Assembly (NCBI RefSeq): GCF_003027925.1
Contig: NZ_PYPS01000024.1
Location: forward strand, 50,500 to 114,499
Direction of reading: 5' to 3'
Source: Micromonospora sp. RP3T
GTDB taxonomy: Bacteria; Actinomycetota; Actinomycetes; Mycobacteriales; Micromonosporaceae
DNA: 64,000 nt
Below, one piece after another: positions 9,222 to 18,313 of this stretch; position 1 is the stretch's first letter; each line of letters starts with the position of its first letter. A model generated the notes under the pieces. That model saw nothing but the letters and a program-made list of their open reading frames with translations, did not search any database and was not told the origin of the DNA. Position numbers and translations under genes: made by a program.

Positions 9222-9901
9222 TCACGCACCTCCCCTCGCTGGTATCCGTAGTACCAGTGCCGTCTGACATCAACGTACGCGTCGATGATGCCAGCAGCTC
9301 GGAGGATGTGGACGACCTGCGTCCTCCGAGCCTCCGTCCGCACGACGTAACCCGTGATCAGGTCGAGCGGAAACTCGCGGTGGACCAGCAATTCGGCCAT
9401 CCGGCGTCGGACCCGGTCGGAGTCCTCGGGAACGTTCTTCCAGTACTTGGCTCGCATCAACGGCCAGTCCACCAGCGCGGCCAGGTCGCCGAGGGCTCGG
9501 GAGAAGGTGGTCACTCCCGCGGCGCAGTTGCCGTCGCTTGCCACCCAGGGCAGGCCTGCTCCATGCACCCGATCGATCGAAGTCACCAGGTAGACGAGCG
9601 GATCGTCCCCGCCGGGGTAGCAACCTTCCCTTCCGTCCCGATGCTCCCGCGAGATCCGAAACATCATCGGCGACAGGGGCGCGAAGTAGAACGGCACGTA
9701 GTCCGCGACGACGCCACCGGGTGGGCAGGTGACCGGGCGGGTCCGGCGACTGGCCTTGATGTCAGCGGCGCCGACATCGGTCCTCAGGCGCGCGCCAACA
9801 GAATTGTCAGCAAGCAGCTTGCCGGCGGAGAGGACGCTCGGAAGATTGTCGACATGCGTGAAATGCATGATCGGCGCACGCTCGGGCTTCGCTGGACGCA
9901 C
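9218..9901 (-). CDS. darT: DarT-like DNA ADP-ribosyltransferase toxin
   Basis: A 227-residue protein with the DarT N-terminal pattern MHFTHVDNLPSVLSAGKLLA, the middle segment DYVPFYFAPLSPMMFRI and the catalytic-region LVHREFPLDLITGYVV, whose Glu is the likely catalytic residue. DarT uses NAD+ to add ADP-ribose to thymidine in single-stranded DNA and stops replication; in several bacteria it acts as an anti-phage abortive system. GTG 9901 starts three bases after the stop of the upstream nuclease gene, so all three genes are one operon. An in-frame ATG at about 9868 (MHFTHVD) is an alternative start. Confidence 0.92.
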   Translation of the reverse strand: MRPAKPERAPIMHFTHVDNLPSVLSAGKLLADNSVGARLRTDVGAADIKASRRTRPVTCPPGGVVADYVPFYFAPLSPMMFRISREHRDGREGCYPGGDDPLVYLVTSIDRVHGAGLPWVASDGNCAAGVTTFSRALGDLAALVDWPLMRAKYWKNVPEDSDRVRRRMAELLVHREFPLDLITGYVVRTEARRTQVVHILRAAGIIDAYVDVRRHWYYGYQRGEVRE

Positions 9902-9904
9902 CGC

Positions 9905-11503
9905 TCAGTCCAGTTCGCCGGGGTCGATCCGTGCCTTCACCTCCGCGTGTTCGGCGAGCAGGTAGAGCAGGTTCGAGCCGTCGATCAGCTCCAGCGGCTT
10001 CCCGGAGGCGAACTCGTACGAGGCCGGGCCGTAGCCACTGGTGGTCACGAGGATGCCCTTGGACGCGCCCTCGTTCTGCAGGGTGCCGAACAGGTCGCGG
10101 ACAGCGGAGACATCGACAGTGTTGCGGTACCGTTTGGCCTGGATGACCACCTTGCCGCCGAAGATGGGTCGGGGGTCGAAGGCGACGCAGTCGACGCCGC
10201 CGTCTCGCGACGGGCGCGTCTGCTTGGTATCCAGGCCCATCCTGGCGAAGAGGTTCTGGATGAGGCTCTCGAACTCCGTCGGGCTCAGCTTGAGCAGGTT
10301 CGGCCGCTGGTCCAGGTCGGCAAGTACGTCGACCTCGTCGACGAAACGCTTGTCGACCATGTCGAACTCGAGCACCGGTCGCACCGGCGCCAGCTCCGCA
10401 GGACGCTTGGAAACCGAGGCATTGAGGTGTTGCAAGCAGGCCAGCGGCTCGACCAACTTCAGATTCAGCCCGGTGAACACGTCCCGGGTGGTCCGAAGCG
10501 TGACGAGGCACGGCTGGACGGATGCGCCGGTCCGGGGGTCGGTCGTGTCGACGATGCCGTTGAACACCACCGTTTCCACGAGTCCGGAGCGGTCCGCCTC
10601 GAACAGTTCATGAACCGTCCGCAACGTGACCTGGGCGACGAGATTCGCGTACCGTTCCTTGATCTCCTTGGCCGGGCGGGCAGCCGTGGTGATCTCGTCG
10701 CGCGACTTGACGTACCGGTATTCCCGGACCGCAGGGATCACGTCCAGGATCGGCAGGTGGTATTCGACCACCAACTGCCGGGACTCCGGGACATAGGCGA
10801 GCCGGTAGTGCTGAGGGAAGTCGTCCGGGTAGACGGAGTTGCCCAGCACCATGCCGAAGTATTCGACGACGGGCTCGGGCTCGGCGGCGGCGAGGGCCGC
10901 CGCGAAGCGCTCGATCTCCGCGTTGTGCGCATTGACTTCCGCGTCGACCTTCGCGCAGTGCTGCTGGTATTTCTGGTGGGCGGCCGACAGCCGGCGCTGC
11001 CGATCCGCCTCGGCCGCCGCGTGTTGCGCCTGAGCCTGCGCGAACGACTGCTGTGCCGCCGCCATCTGCTGCTGGTGGCGGGCTTGGCCGCCGAACATCT
11101 TGCTGATGCCGCTGGGGGCGGGGGGAGCGAAGCGCCGCCAGTCCGGAGGTGGCAGCGGGGTGCCGAGGGGCCCGGGGTCGAAAGGTGGGTGCTTCGCGGA
11201 CCGCCGCAGGCGGCGAAGGTCGATGTGGTCGTCGACCTCGAGCGTTGCCGAGAGGAGTTTGTCCAACTCGTCGAGGTGCGACTGGAGGTCTGCGTTGTCG
11301 GCGACCACCTCGGCCGTACGCGCCTCCGCGTACAGCCGTTTCCTCTCGCGTTCGTTCGCCGCGCTGGCGCGCTGCGCGGCCTTCATCGCGCGGTCTGCCT
11401 CGCGACGCATCTGCTGATGGTGTCGGTAGGCGGCGGCCTGAGCCTGCTTCTGGGCGCGCACCTGCCGCGCATGCGCCCGTTGCATCTCCTTGAGGATGCC
11501 CAC
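9905..11503 (-). CDS. Mrr-type restriction endonuclease with coiled-coil N-terminus
   Basis: The 532-residue protein has two long charged helical stretches (about 1-90 and 140-215, rich in Gln, Ala, Arg, Glu) likely to be coiled coils, a middle domain without a recognised fold, and a C-terminal Mrr-like PD-(D/E)xK nuclease: TEFESLIQNLFARMG near 405, SRDGGVDCVA near 435, VVIQAKRYRNTVDV near 457, ending with GILVTTSGYGP. The Glu, Asp and Gln-x-Lys are the expected catalytic set. Mrr nucleases cut DNA, often modified DNA. The GTG start has an AGGA ribosome site. Being first in an operon with darT and darG, with only three bases before darT, suggests it belongs to the same defence unit. Confidence 0.88.
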   Translation of the reverse strand: MGILKEMQRAHARQVRAQKQAQAAAYRHHQQMRREADRAMKAAQRASAANERERKRLYAEARTAEVVADNADLQSHLDELDKLLSATLEVDDHIDLRRLRRSAKHPPFDPGPLGTPLPPPDWRRFAPPAPSGISKMFGGQARHQQQMAAAQQSFAQAQAQHAAAEADRQRRLSAAHQKYQQHCAKVDAEVNAHNAEIERFAAALAAAEPEPVVEYFGMVLGNSVYPDDFPQHYRLAYVPESRQLVVEYHLPILDVIPAVREYRYVKSRDEITTAARPAKEIKERYANLVAQVTLRTVHELFEADRSGLVETVVFNGIVDTTDPRTGASVQPCLVTLRTTRDVFTGLNLKLVEPLACLQHLNASVSKRPAELAPVRPVLEFDMVDKRFVDEVDVLADLDQRPNLLKLSPTEFESLIQNLFARMGLDTKQTRPSRDGGVDCVAFDPRPIFGGKVVIQAKRYRNTVDVSAVRDLFGTLQNEGASKGILVTTSGYGPASYEFASGKPLELIDGSNLLYLLAEHAEVKARIDPGELD

Positions 11504-11954
11504 AGTCGTTCCTAGGTGTCAGGAGGGTTGCGGAATCGACACCATAGCCAGCGACCACGATGCGTGGACCGTGTCGAGTGAGTAGCGGCTCGTTGCTCAA
11601 GCGCAATTAGTCGCTATCCTCCCGAATGAGCCAGAGTTTCATGTCAGATCTCAGACAGATGCCCTTAGTCCAGACCTATCGCTCGACGGAGGTCGATTGT
11701 GGACCGTTGGCGCACCCGCCCGCCGGAACGGACCGCGATCGTGCCAGCTCGGTCAGTGAATTCCTGACGACCGGGGACTCCCGCCCACGGGACTGCGGCC
11801 GGTAGGGTCCGAAGACCGCCATGGGGAGGTCGGTCGTGATGTACGTGTTGTCGCGGCACATGTCGCAGACGAGTCGAAATCTGCGGAGGCTTCCAGCCCT
11901 GCCGGACTGACCACTCGGATCTTCGAACCTGCCCGACCAACACAAAGGGTGCGC
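11504..11954. other. Divergent control region between the nuclease-DarTG operon and the helicase gene
   Basis: This 451-bp gap separates two divergent defence transcription units. A plausible forward promoter is TTGCTC at 11593-11598 with TATCCT at 11615-11620 (16-bp spacer). An ATG at 11626, six bases downstream, opens a 59-codon frame that ends at 11805; it would be leaderless, and it has no motif I know, so I do not list it as a gene. The rest shows no repeat or hairpin that I can defend. Confidence 0.45.
11593..11620 (+). promoter_or_regulatory. Candidate promoter upstream of the helicase gene
   Basis: TTGCTC and TATCCT boxes with a 16-bp spacer resemble a housekeeping promoter. Transcription from here would give the helicase gene a leader of about 325 bases, or a leaderless 59-codon frame from 11626. 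Visual match only. Confidence 0.3.
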
Positions 11955-14900
11955 ATGCTCTCCCGCTCGACGTCCACTGTCGAACTCCCGTCGGTGATCC
12001 TCGACCGAGCCACCTCGCTGGTCGACTACCTGATGGCCGTGCGGGCGCAGATGGAGAAGCCCGCCCGGACGGTGCCGCCCGCCGACGCCTTCTGGCAGCA
12101 CGACCTGCCCGCCCATCCGGACTGCCAGGTCGGTGTCTCGCCGGACGGCAGCAGTTGGTTGCGGGTGGGTCTGCCGGCCGCCCCGAAGCCCCTGCGCCCA
12201 CCGGCGGAGTTCGTCCCGCATCTGGCCGGCCCGGTCTCGTACGACAGTGAACCGCGTCTGGCGGCGGACGACGAGACGGTCGAGCGACTCACCGACCGCT
12301 TCGCGCAGTGGCGGGAACGCGACTGGCGTCCCTGGGCGGAACAGGCGCGGCGCACCGAGGCGGTCCGTGGGCTGCACCGCGGCCTGTTCGACCTCAAGCA
12401 CCGCCTCGACATGAACGCCGCCACCCAGGAGCTGGTCTGGGGTCACGGTCTCCTGCGTGCGGAGATCGACGCCCACCGGGTGCACTACCCGCTGGCGGCG
12501 ACGCCGGTCGCCATCGAGTTCGACGCCGACCGGTCGATGATCCGGGTGGTGCCGCAGGGACCCGCCCGCCTCCAGACCGACCCGCTGGCCGGCCTCGACG
12601 AGCGCTATCTCGGCCAGCTCCTAGAGCTCGCCGGCTCCGGCGGGCAGCTCGACCTCGACGTCTGGGACGACCTGAACCGGGTGGAGTTCCTGGATCGGGC
12701 GCTGCGCCGACTCGGCCTCGACCCCACCGTCCGGGCCGTCGGCGAGCCCGCCCCGGCCGGCCCGTACGCCCACGACACCGGCGTGCTCTTCGTCCGCCCC
12801 CGGCAGCGGATGCTCCGGCGGTTCCTCGAGGAGCTGCGGGCGCGTCTGCTCGCCGGGGACACCGCGACCATCGGCGCGCTGGCGGCCATCCTCGCCCACG
12901 AGCCGAGCCGCCTGGAGATGCCGCACGACCAGCCGGAGCGGTGGACGCCGCTCGGCGAACGGCTGCTCATGCCGCTGCCCACCAACGAGGCGCAGGAGTC
13001 CATCGCCCGCCGTCTCGCGCAGCACCGCAACGTGGCCGTGCAGGGGCCGCCCGGCACCGGCAAGACGCATACCATCCGCAACCTGATCTGCCACCTCATG
13101 GCGCACGGCAAGCGGGTGCTGGTGGTGGCGCAGAAGGAGGACCCGCTGCGGGTCCTGCGGGACGGACTGCCGGCGGAGATCCAGTCGCTCTGCCTGGCCG
13201 TCCTCGGCCGGTCCACCGACCAGCTCGTCCAGCTTCAACTGGCCGCCCGGGAACTCTCCGACCGCGGCGCGACGCTCGACAAGCGCGCCGAGCAGCAGCG
13301 GGTGGACCGGCTGCGCCGGCAGCTCGAGGAGACCGAACGCGATCTGGGGCAGGCGCTCGGCGCGCTGCGGACGCTGGCCGAGAACGAGTCGGCGCACCAC
13401 GAGATCGACGGTGTCCGCCTGTCGCCCAGCGACGTGGGCGCCTGGCTGCGGGAACGCGCCGACCGGTACGGCGACATCCCCGACGACATCCCTCCGCACC
13501 TCGACCCGCCGCTGACCGTCGAGGAGTTCACCGACCTGCTCGACATCGCCCGCCGTACCAAGCGTCAGGACCGGGCCCAGGCGTTGCGGCACCTGCCGAC
13601 GGTGGCCGCGCTGCCCGCCGCCTCGGCCCTGACGGCCGCCCGGCGGGACCTGACCATCGCCCGCGCGGAGCTGGACCGGCTCGCCACCGACGGCGTGCTC
13701 CTGCCGGAGGTACGCGCGGTCGGCCGACCGGCGATCGACGACCTCGGCCGGCAGTTGCGGGAGGCGCACGCCATCCTCGCCCGGCGCGAGGGCGCCTGGA
13801 CGGACCGGCTGGCCAAGCTCCTCCAGGCCGACCCGAACTGGCAGGCCATGTGGACCGACCACGTCGAGGCCGTCCAGCGGGCGCTGGCCGAGTTCGGCCA
13901 GGCGGCCCGGGTCGTCGCGGCGCACCGGGTCCACGTCCCGGAGGCGCACCTGGCCGAACCGCGCAAGCTGGTGGCGCAGCTCGGCGAGCTGCGGCAGCGC
14001 TTCGCCGCCGGCAAGGGGGTCAGCAAGCTCTTCCAGGGCACGCTCGCCAAGCTCGCCGCCGAGTGCCGCATCGACGGCGAGGGCCTGCGGGGCGTCGACG
14101 ACGTGGACGTGGTGCTCGCGCACCTGAATCTGCGGCGCCTGCGGCAGGAACTGGAGACCCGGTGGGCCTACTGGCGCGGTCCGCTCCAGTTGCCGCCCGC
14201 AGCCGGCGACCAGCCCGAACTCTGGGTGGGCGGGTTGCTCACCGACGCGGCCACCGCCCTCGACTGGGACCGTCGGGGGTGGCCCACCCTGCACGCGACC
14301 GTCCGTCGGCTGGTGCCCCGCGTCGAGCAGACCGTCGACGTGCGCCGGATGGCCGCGCTCACCCAGCTGGTGGCCCGGTCCGCGACCGTGTTCGAGCACG
14401 ACCGCCTCGTCGCCGAGGAACGCGGCCTGGACGCCGCGCTCCAGGCCGGCATGTCCACCGACGGCGCCAGCGAGTTGTGGCGGCTGCTGGACCAGAGCCG
14501 ACAGGGCGACCTGTCCGCCTGGGACGGCATCCTCGACGAGGTACGCCGGCTGGCCGCCCTCCGGCCCGACGCGCAACGATTCACCCAGCTCACCGACCGG
14601 CTCCGCCCGGCGGTACCGGCGTGGACCGCCGAGATCGACGCAGGCGCGGCGACCGCGCTGGCCGGCACCGGCGGCGACTGCCCGCACCGGTGGCAGTGGC
14701 GCCGCGCGCAGACCTGGTTCGACTCCGTCGTGGGCAGCGTCGACCCGGTCGTGCTCGGCCGCCGCGTCGAGCAGACCCGGGACCGGATCCGCCGCCTCAC
14801 CCAGGAACTCGTCGTGGCCTCGTCCTGGCTCGAGGTCGCCAAGGCCCTCGACGATCGCCGCCGGGCCGCGCTCGCCGACTGGACCACCGCCCTCCGCAAG

Positions 14901-17351
14901 ATCGGAAAGGGTACGGGGAAGAACGCCGCCCAGTGGCAGGCGCACGCCCAGCGGGCCATGAGCGCCGCCGTGGACGCCGTTCCGGTCTGGGTCATGTCCG
15001 TGGACCGGGCCATCGAGCAGTTCACCGGCGGGGCGCACTTCGACGTGGTGATCGTGGACGAGGCGTCCCAGGCCGACATGTTCTCCCTGCCGGTGCTGAG
15101 CCTCGCCGAACGCGCCGTCGTGGTCGGCGACGACCAGCAGATCGGCCCGCAACTGTCGTTCGTCGGCACCGTCGCCGGCCTGATCAACTCGCACCTGGTC
15201 GACGTGCCGTCGGCCGAGCACTTCGACCCGGAGAGCAGCCTCTACGACCACGCCGTCCGCCGCTCCCCGGAGCGGATCCTGCTCACCGAGCACTTCCGCT
15301 CGGTACCGGCGATCATCGGTTTCTCCAGCCAGACCTACTACGGCGGGGAGATCGAGCCGCTGCGGACCGACCGGCCGGCGGGCATCGGCGAACCGGTCGT
15401 CGCGGTGCACGTGCCCGCCGGAATCCGACAGGACGTCGCCCCGTACGGCAACGTCAACGTCGCCGAGGCGGAGGCCCTCGTCGCGCAGGTCGCGACGATC
15501 GTCGCCGACCCGGCGTACGAGGGGCGCAGCATCGGCGTGGTCAGCCTGCTCAGCACCAGCGGGCAGGCGATCCATCTGCTCACCCGGCTCCGGGAGGAGA
15601 TCGGCGAGGAGGAGATGGAACGACGTCGGATGCGCGTCGGTGACTCGTACACGTTCCAGGGCGACGAACGCGACATCGTCCTGGTCTCGATGGTCGTCGA
15701 ACCGCACTCCGGGCCGGTGTCCGCGTTCACCAAGCGCGACCACCACCGGCGGGTCAACGTCGCCGCCTCCCGCGCCCGCGACCAGCTCTGGGTCTTCCAC
15801 TCGGTGCAGCCGGCGGACCTACGCGCGGACGACGCGCGCGGACTGCTGCTCACCTACTGTCAGAACGTCAACGCCGCCGAGGAGGCGTACGACGACCTGG
15901 AGCGGCGCTGCGACAGCGACTTCGAACGCGAGGTGCTGCGGCGTATCCTGCGGCGCGGCCACCGACCGCTGCCCCAGTTCCGCATCGGCGGTTACCGGAT
16001 CGACTTCGTGCTGCCCGCGCCGGACGGCCGACGCCTGGCCATCGAGTGCGACGGCGACGCCTACCACGGGCCGGACCAGTGGGAGAGCGACATGCGCCGC
16101 CAGGCGGTGCTGGAGCGCGTCGGCAACTGCGTGTTCGTCCGCATCCGGGGAAGCGTGTTCAGCCGGGACCCGGAGGCGGCGCTGGAGCCGCTCTGGCAGC
16201 GCATCGACGAGCTGGGCATCGGTGCCTTCCTTGCCGCCGCCCCGCCTGTCGCCGCCGACCCGTCGGCTACTGTCGCCTCCGCTCCGCGCGTCATCGACGC
16301 CGAGGTGGTGCGGCAGGCGACTGCCCCGGCCGTGGCCGATGGAGACGAGCGGGCTGAGCCGGTCGCCCCGACCGCCACCGTGGTCGAGACGGTGCGGCCC
16401 GAGCGAGCGCCGGCATCCGAGCCGCCGATCCGAACCGAGGACGAGGCAGCGGGCGACGGTACGGTGCCCGTGCCCGTCGGCTACCGCAATGTCGCCTGGC
16501 TGCGGCCCTACGAGGCGGTGGCCGCCACGGACTGCTACAAACTCTGCCGCGACGTGCCGATCCGCCACGAGGGCAAGGTACTCGGGTGGGCCCGTTACTA
16601 CGACAGCGCGTCGCCGGAGGCCCGCAAGTATCGGGCCAACGTCCGGGTGGAGCGGGCGCATCCGAGCGGCGCGCGGCAGGTCTGCTGGGTACGCCCGCAC
16701 GAGGCGAAGGCCGTGATCGGCGCCGCTTCAATGAAGCGGGACATGCCGGTGGTGGACAGCCGGGGCAGGCACGCCGGCCTGGTGCAGTATTTCCCGCCGT
16801 CCAGCCCGGCCGCCGTCCGGTTCCGCAGCGTGACCCGGCTGCTACGGCTGACCGGCGGCGACGGACCCGTCAGTCCCGCGCCCGATCCGCGGGCCGCTGC
16901 CACCGCCCCCGTCGTTGCCGTGCCGGTCCCAACCGAGGTGCCGGACCGCCAGGCGCTGGAGGAGGCGTTGCGACAGGCGATGGTCAGCGTCAGCGGCCGA
17001 GCGCCGGAGTCATCGGGCGAGGCGGTGCCGGAGGCGGCTGATCGGCGGGCGTTGGAGGCCGCGTTCCACGAGGCGATGGTGCGCACCTATGAGCGGGCCC
17101 GGGACGAGGCGCAGTACAACGCGACGCTGTTGCTGCGGATGGTGACGGAGAAGGGCGGCCTGGTGACGGCTCGGCAACTGCTGCACCAGCCGGTGGTGTC
17201 GGACGGGTTCACCGCGTTGTGGGAGCGAGGGCGGGTGGACCTGACCGCGGAGGCGGTGGTGATCCGGCCAGGGTTCCGGGAGCTGTTCACCGAGGAGGAG
17301 TTGGCGGTCGCCAGCAGTCGAGTGGTGGAGGCGTCCGCGCAACTCGCGTGA
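11955..17351 (+). CDS. Giant SF1 helicase fused to a Vsr-like (MTES_1575-type) nuclease
   Basis: The product is about 1799 residues. An SF1 helicase core is split by a long helical insert: Walker A QGPPGTGKTHT near 363, Walker B VIVDEASQAD near 1033, VVVGDDQQIGPQ near 1055, SYTFQGDERDIVLVS near 1230 and NVAASRARDQLWVFHS near 1270. A Vsr/DUF559-like nuclease follows at about 1320-1425, with YRIDFVLP and LAIECDGDAYHG holding the Asp and Glu-x-Asp residues. Then come two copies of a roughly 65-residue module (from about 1508 and 1576) and a helical C-terminal region. Helicase plus Vsr-like nuclease in one protein recalls anti-phage genes described as DUF4011-helicase-Vsr (hhe). ATG 11955 is preferred over GTG 11949 because of AAAGGG at 11944. 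It faces the Mrr-DarTG operon. Confidence 0.9.
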   Translation: MLSRSTSTVELPSVILDRATSLVDYLMAVRAQMEKPARTVPPADAFWQHDLPAHPDCQVGVSPDGSSWLRVGLPAAPKPLRPPAEFVPHLAGPVSYDSEPRLAADDETVERLTDRFAQWRERDWRPWAEQARRTEAVRGLHRGLFDLKHRLDMNAATQELVWGHGLLRAEIDAHRVHYPLAATPVAIEFDADRSMIRVVPQGPARLQTDPLAGLDERYLGQLLELAGSGGQLDLDVWDDLNRVEFLDRALRRLGLDPTVRAVGEPAPAGPYAHDTGVLFVRPRQRMLRRFLEELRARLLAGDTATIGALAAILAHEPSRLEMPHDQPERWTPLGERLLMPLPTNEAQESIARRLAQHRNVAVQGPPGTGKTHTIRNLICHLMAHGKRVLVVAQKEDPLRVLRDGLPAEIQSLCLAVLGRSTDQLVQLQLAARELSDRGATLDKRAEQQRVDRLRRQLEETERDLGQALGALRTLAENESAHHEIDGVRLSPSDVGAWLRERADRYGDIPDDIPPHLDPPLTVEEFTDLLDIARRTKRQDRAQALRHLPTVAALPAASALTAARRDLTIARAELDRLATDGVLLPEVRAVGRPAIDDLGRQLREAHAILARREGAWTDRLAKLLQADPNWQAMWTDHVEAVQRALAEFGQAARVVAAHRVHVPEAHLAEPRKLVAQLGELRQRFAAGKGVSKLFQGTLAKLAAECRIDGEGLRGVDDVDVVLAHLNLRRLRQELETRWAYWRGPLQLPPAAGDQPELWVGGLLTDAATALDWDRRGWPTLHATVRRLVPRVEQTVDVRRMAALTQLVARSATVFEHDRLVAEERGLDAALQAGMSTDGASELWRLLDQSRQGDLSAWDGILDEVRRLAALRPDAQRFTQLTDRLRPAVPAWTAEIDAGAATALAGTGGDCPHRWQWRRAQTWFDSVVGSVDPVVLGRRVEQTRDRIRRLTQELVVASSWLEVAKALDDRRRAALADWTTALRKIGKGTGKNAAQWQAHAQRAMSAAVDAVPVWVMSVDRAIEQFTGGAHFDVVIVDEASQADMFSLPVLSLAERAVVVGDDQQIGPQLSFVGTVAGLINSHLVDVPSAEHFDPESSLYDHAVRRSPERILLTEHFRSVPAIIGFSSQTYYGGEIEPLRTDRPAGIGEPVVAVHVPAGIRQDVAPYGNVNVAEAEALVAQVATIVADPAYEGRSIGVVSLLSTSGQAIHLLTRLREEIGEEEMERRRMRVGDSYTFQGDERDIVLVSMVVEPHSGPVSAFTKRDHHRRVNVAASRARDQLWVFHSVQPADLRADDARGLLLTYCQNVNAAEEAYDDLERRCDSDFEREVLRRILRRGHRPLPQFRIGGYRIDFVLPAPDGRRLAIECDGDAYHGPDQWESDMRRQAVLERVGNCVFVRIRGSVFSRDPEAALEPLWQRIDELGIGAFLAAAPPVAADPSATVASAPRVIDAEVVRQATAPAVADGDERAEPVAPTATVVETVRPERAPASEPPIRTEDEAAGDGTVPVPVGYRNVAWLRPYEAVAATDCYKLCRDVPIRHEGKVLGWARYYDSASPEARKYRANVRVERAHPSGARQVCWVRPHEAKAVIGAASMKRDMPVVDSRGRHAGLVQYFPPSSPAAVRFRSVTRLLRLTGGDGPVSPAPDPRAAATAPVVAVPVPTEVPDRQALEEALRQAMVSVSGRAPESSGEAVPEAADRRALEAAFHEAMVRTYERARDEAQYNATLLLRMVTEKGGLVTARQLLHQPVVSDGFTALWERGRVDLTAEAVVIRPGFRELFTEEELAVASSRVVEASAQLA

Positions 17352-17395
17352 GGCCGGAGTCATCTGCCGCCGGCCAGGAAACTGAGGTAGGGCGT

Positions 17396-18313
17396 TCAGG
17401 CCGCCGTCCGGAACTTCTCGTAACGTGCCTCCAATCTGTGGCGGTGTGGATGGGCAGAGCGCTGCCGGGGAAGACTGATCTGACGCCCGTGCATCTCCTG
17501 AATCCCATGGCGCAGCATTGGTCCGTCGACTTCCTTACGAATGTCGGGACGGACCTCGACTCGGTGGTCGGGACGGATTCCGAGGATGTTTTGATCGAAG
17601 GCAGCGTGATGGATCTTGCAGAGTGCCAGGCCATTGGGGACGACAGGGTCGCCGGCCGGTTGGCCGTCCGGGATGATGTGGGCGGCGTCCAGCAGCGATC
17701 CATGCCGTAGTTGGCAGATGGCACAACGGGTGCCATAGGCTTGCAGCACTCGCGCTCGGAAGACTGGCTGATGGAGTCGTAGCCTTGTGAGGCGCTCGAC
17801 GTACCGTCGTCTCTCCGTGCCGACAGCGTCGCCAGGCACGATCAAGCGCTGCGCCTCATCGAGTGCCACCACAAATTGCAGTTGCTGCGGCTCGTCTGCG
17901 ATGAGCCAGACGGGGTACCTCGGCAGGTAGAGAGCGGGCGCGATCCCGACGAACCAGATCAGAGGTAGCCCGTGCTCGTAGGCGCGACGTAGGGCAACGT
18001 TTTCGGGATGCTCAGGATCTTCTCCGCGATACTTATACCGTAGAAGTCCATCCGGTCCTTCTCGATCCTCGTAAGGCGGCAGATGGCCCGGCGGGGTGTA
18101 CCGAGTGCGGAAGGACAGTGCCGCGTCGAGGAACGCTGGCTTACGGATGCCGCGCTGTCGGTCGAGGAGTGCGACCCGTCTTCCTTCGAAGATGAACTCC
18201 GCCAGCTCTGCTTGAGTGGCTAGCTCGCGCTGGTGTTGCGCACGCTCCGTGAGCCAGTCGGCAGCCGCAGTGCGAAGGCGTAGGTCGAGAGCCGCATCTT
18301 CCATGATCGACAT
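17396..18313 (-). CDS. HNH restriction endonuclease (McrA-like)
   Basis: The 305-residue protein carries a C-terminal HNH nuclease at about 197-245: CAICQLRHGSLLDAAHIIPD, then PVVPNGLALCKIHHAAFD, with two Cys pairs for zinc and the catalytic His in DAAHI. The N-terminal part (FIFEGRRVALLDRQRGIRKP, then YKYRGEDPEHPENVALRRAY and LPLIWFVGIAPALYLPRYPV) is the conserved reader half of a family annotated as putative restriction endonucleases, some of which recognise modified or phosphorothioated DNA. What this one recognises cannot be read from sequence. It converges on the helicase gene, 44 bp between stops. ATG 18304 (MEDAAL) is an alternative start. Confidence 0.88.
   Translation of the reverse strand: MSIMEDAALDLRLRTAAADWLTERAQHQRELATQAELAEFIFEGRRVALLDRQRGIRKPAFLDAALSFRTRYTPPGHLPPYEDREGPDGLLRYKYRGEDPEHPENVALRRAYEHGLPLIWFVGIAPALYLPRYPVWLIADEPQQLQFVVALDEAQRLIVPGDAVGTERRRYVERLTRLRLHQPVFRARVLQAYGTRCAICQLRHGSLLDAAHIIPDGQPAGDPVVPNGLALCKIHHAAFDQNILGIRPDHRVEVRPDIRKEVDGPMLRHGIQEMHGRQISLPRQRSAHPHRHRLEARYEKFRTAA

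Noticed and set aside
9257..11515. 752-codon forward frame opposite darT and the Mrr-type nuclease
   Set aside because: Shadow of two convincingly conserved reverse-strand genes; no domain in it.
11676..11900. Reverse frame with LVCDMCRDNTYITTDLPMAV, zinc-finger-like
   Set aside because: No ribosome site, the frame runs on as a shadow of the helicase gene, and the CxxC alone is not enough.
12621..15800. 1059-codon reverse frame inside the helicase gene
   Set aside because: Long only because the region has few stops; the forward frame holds all helicase motifs.
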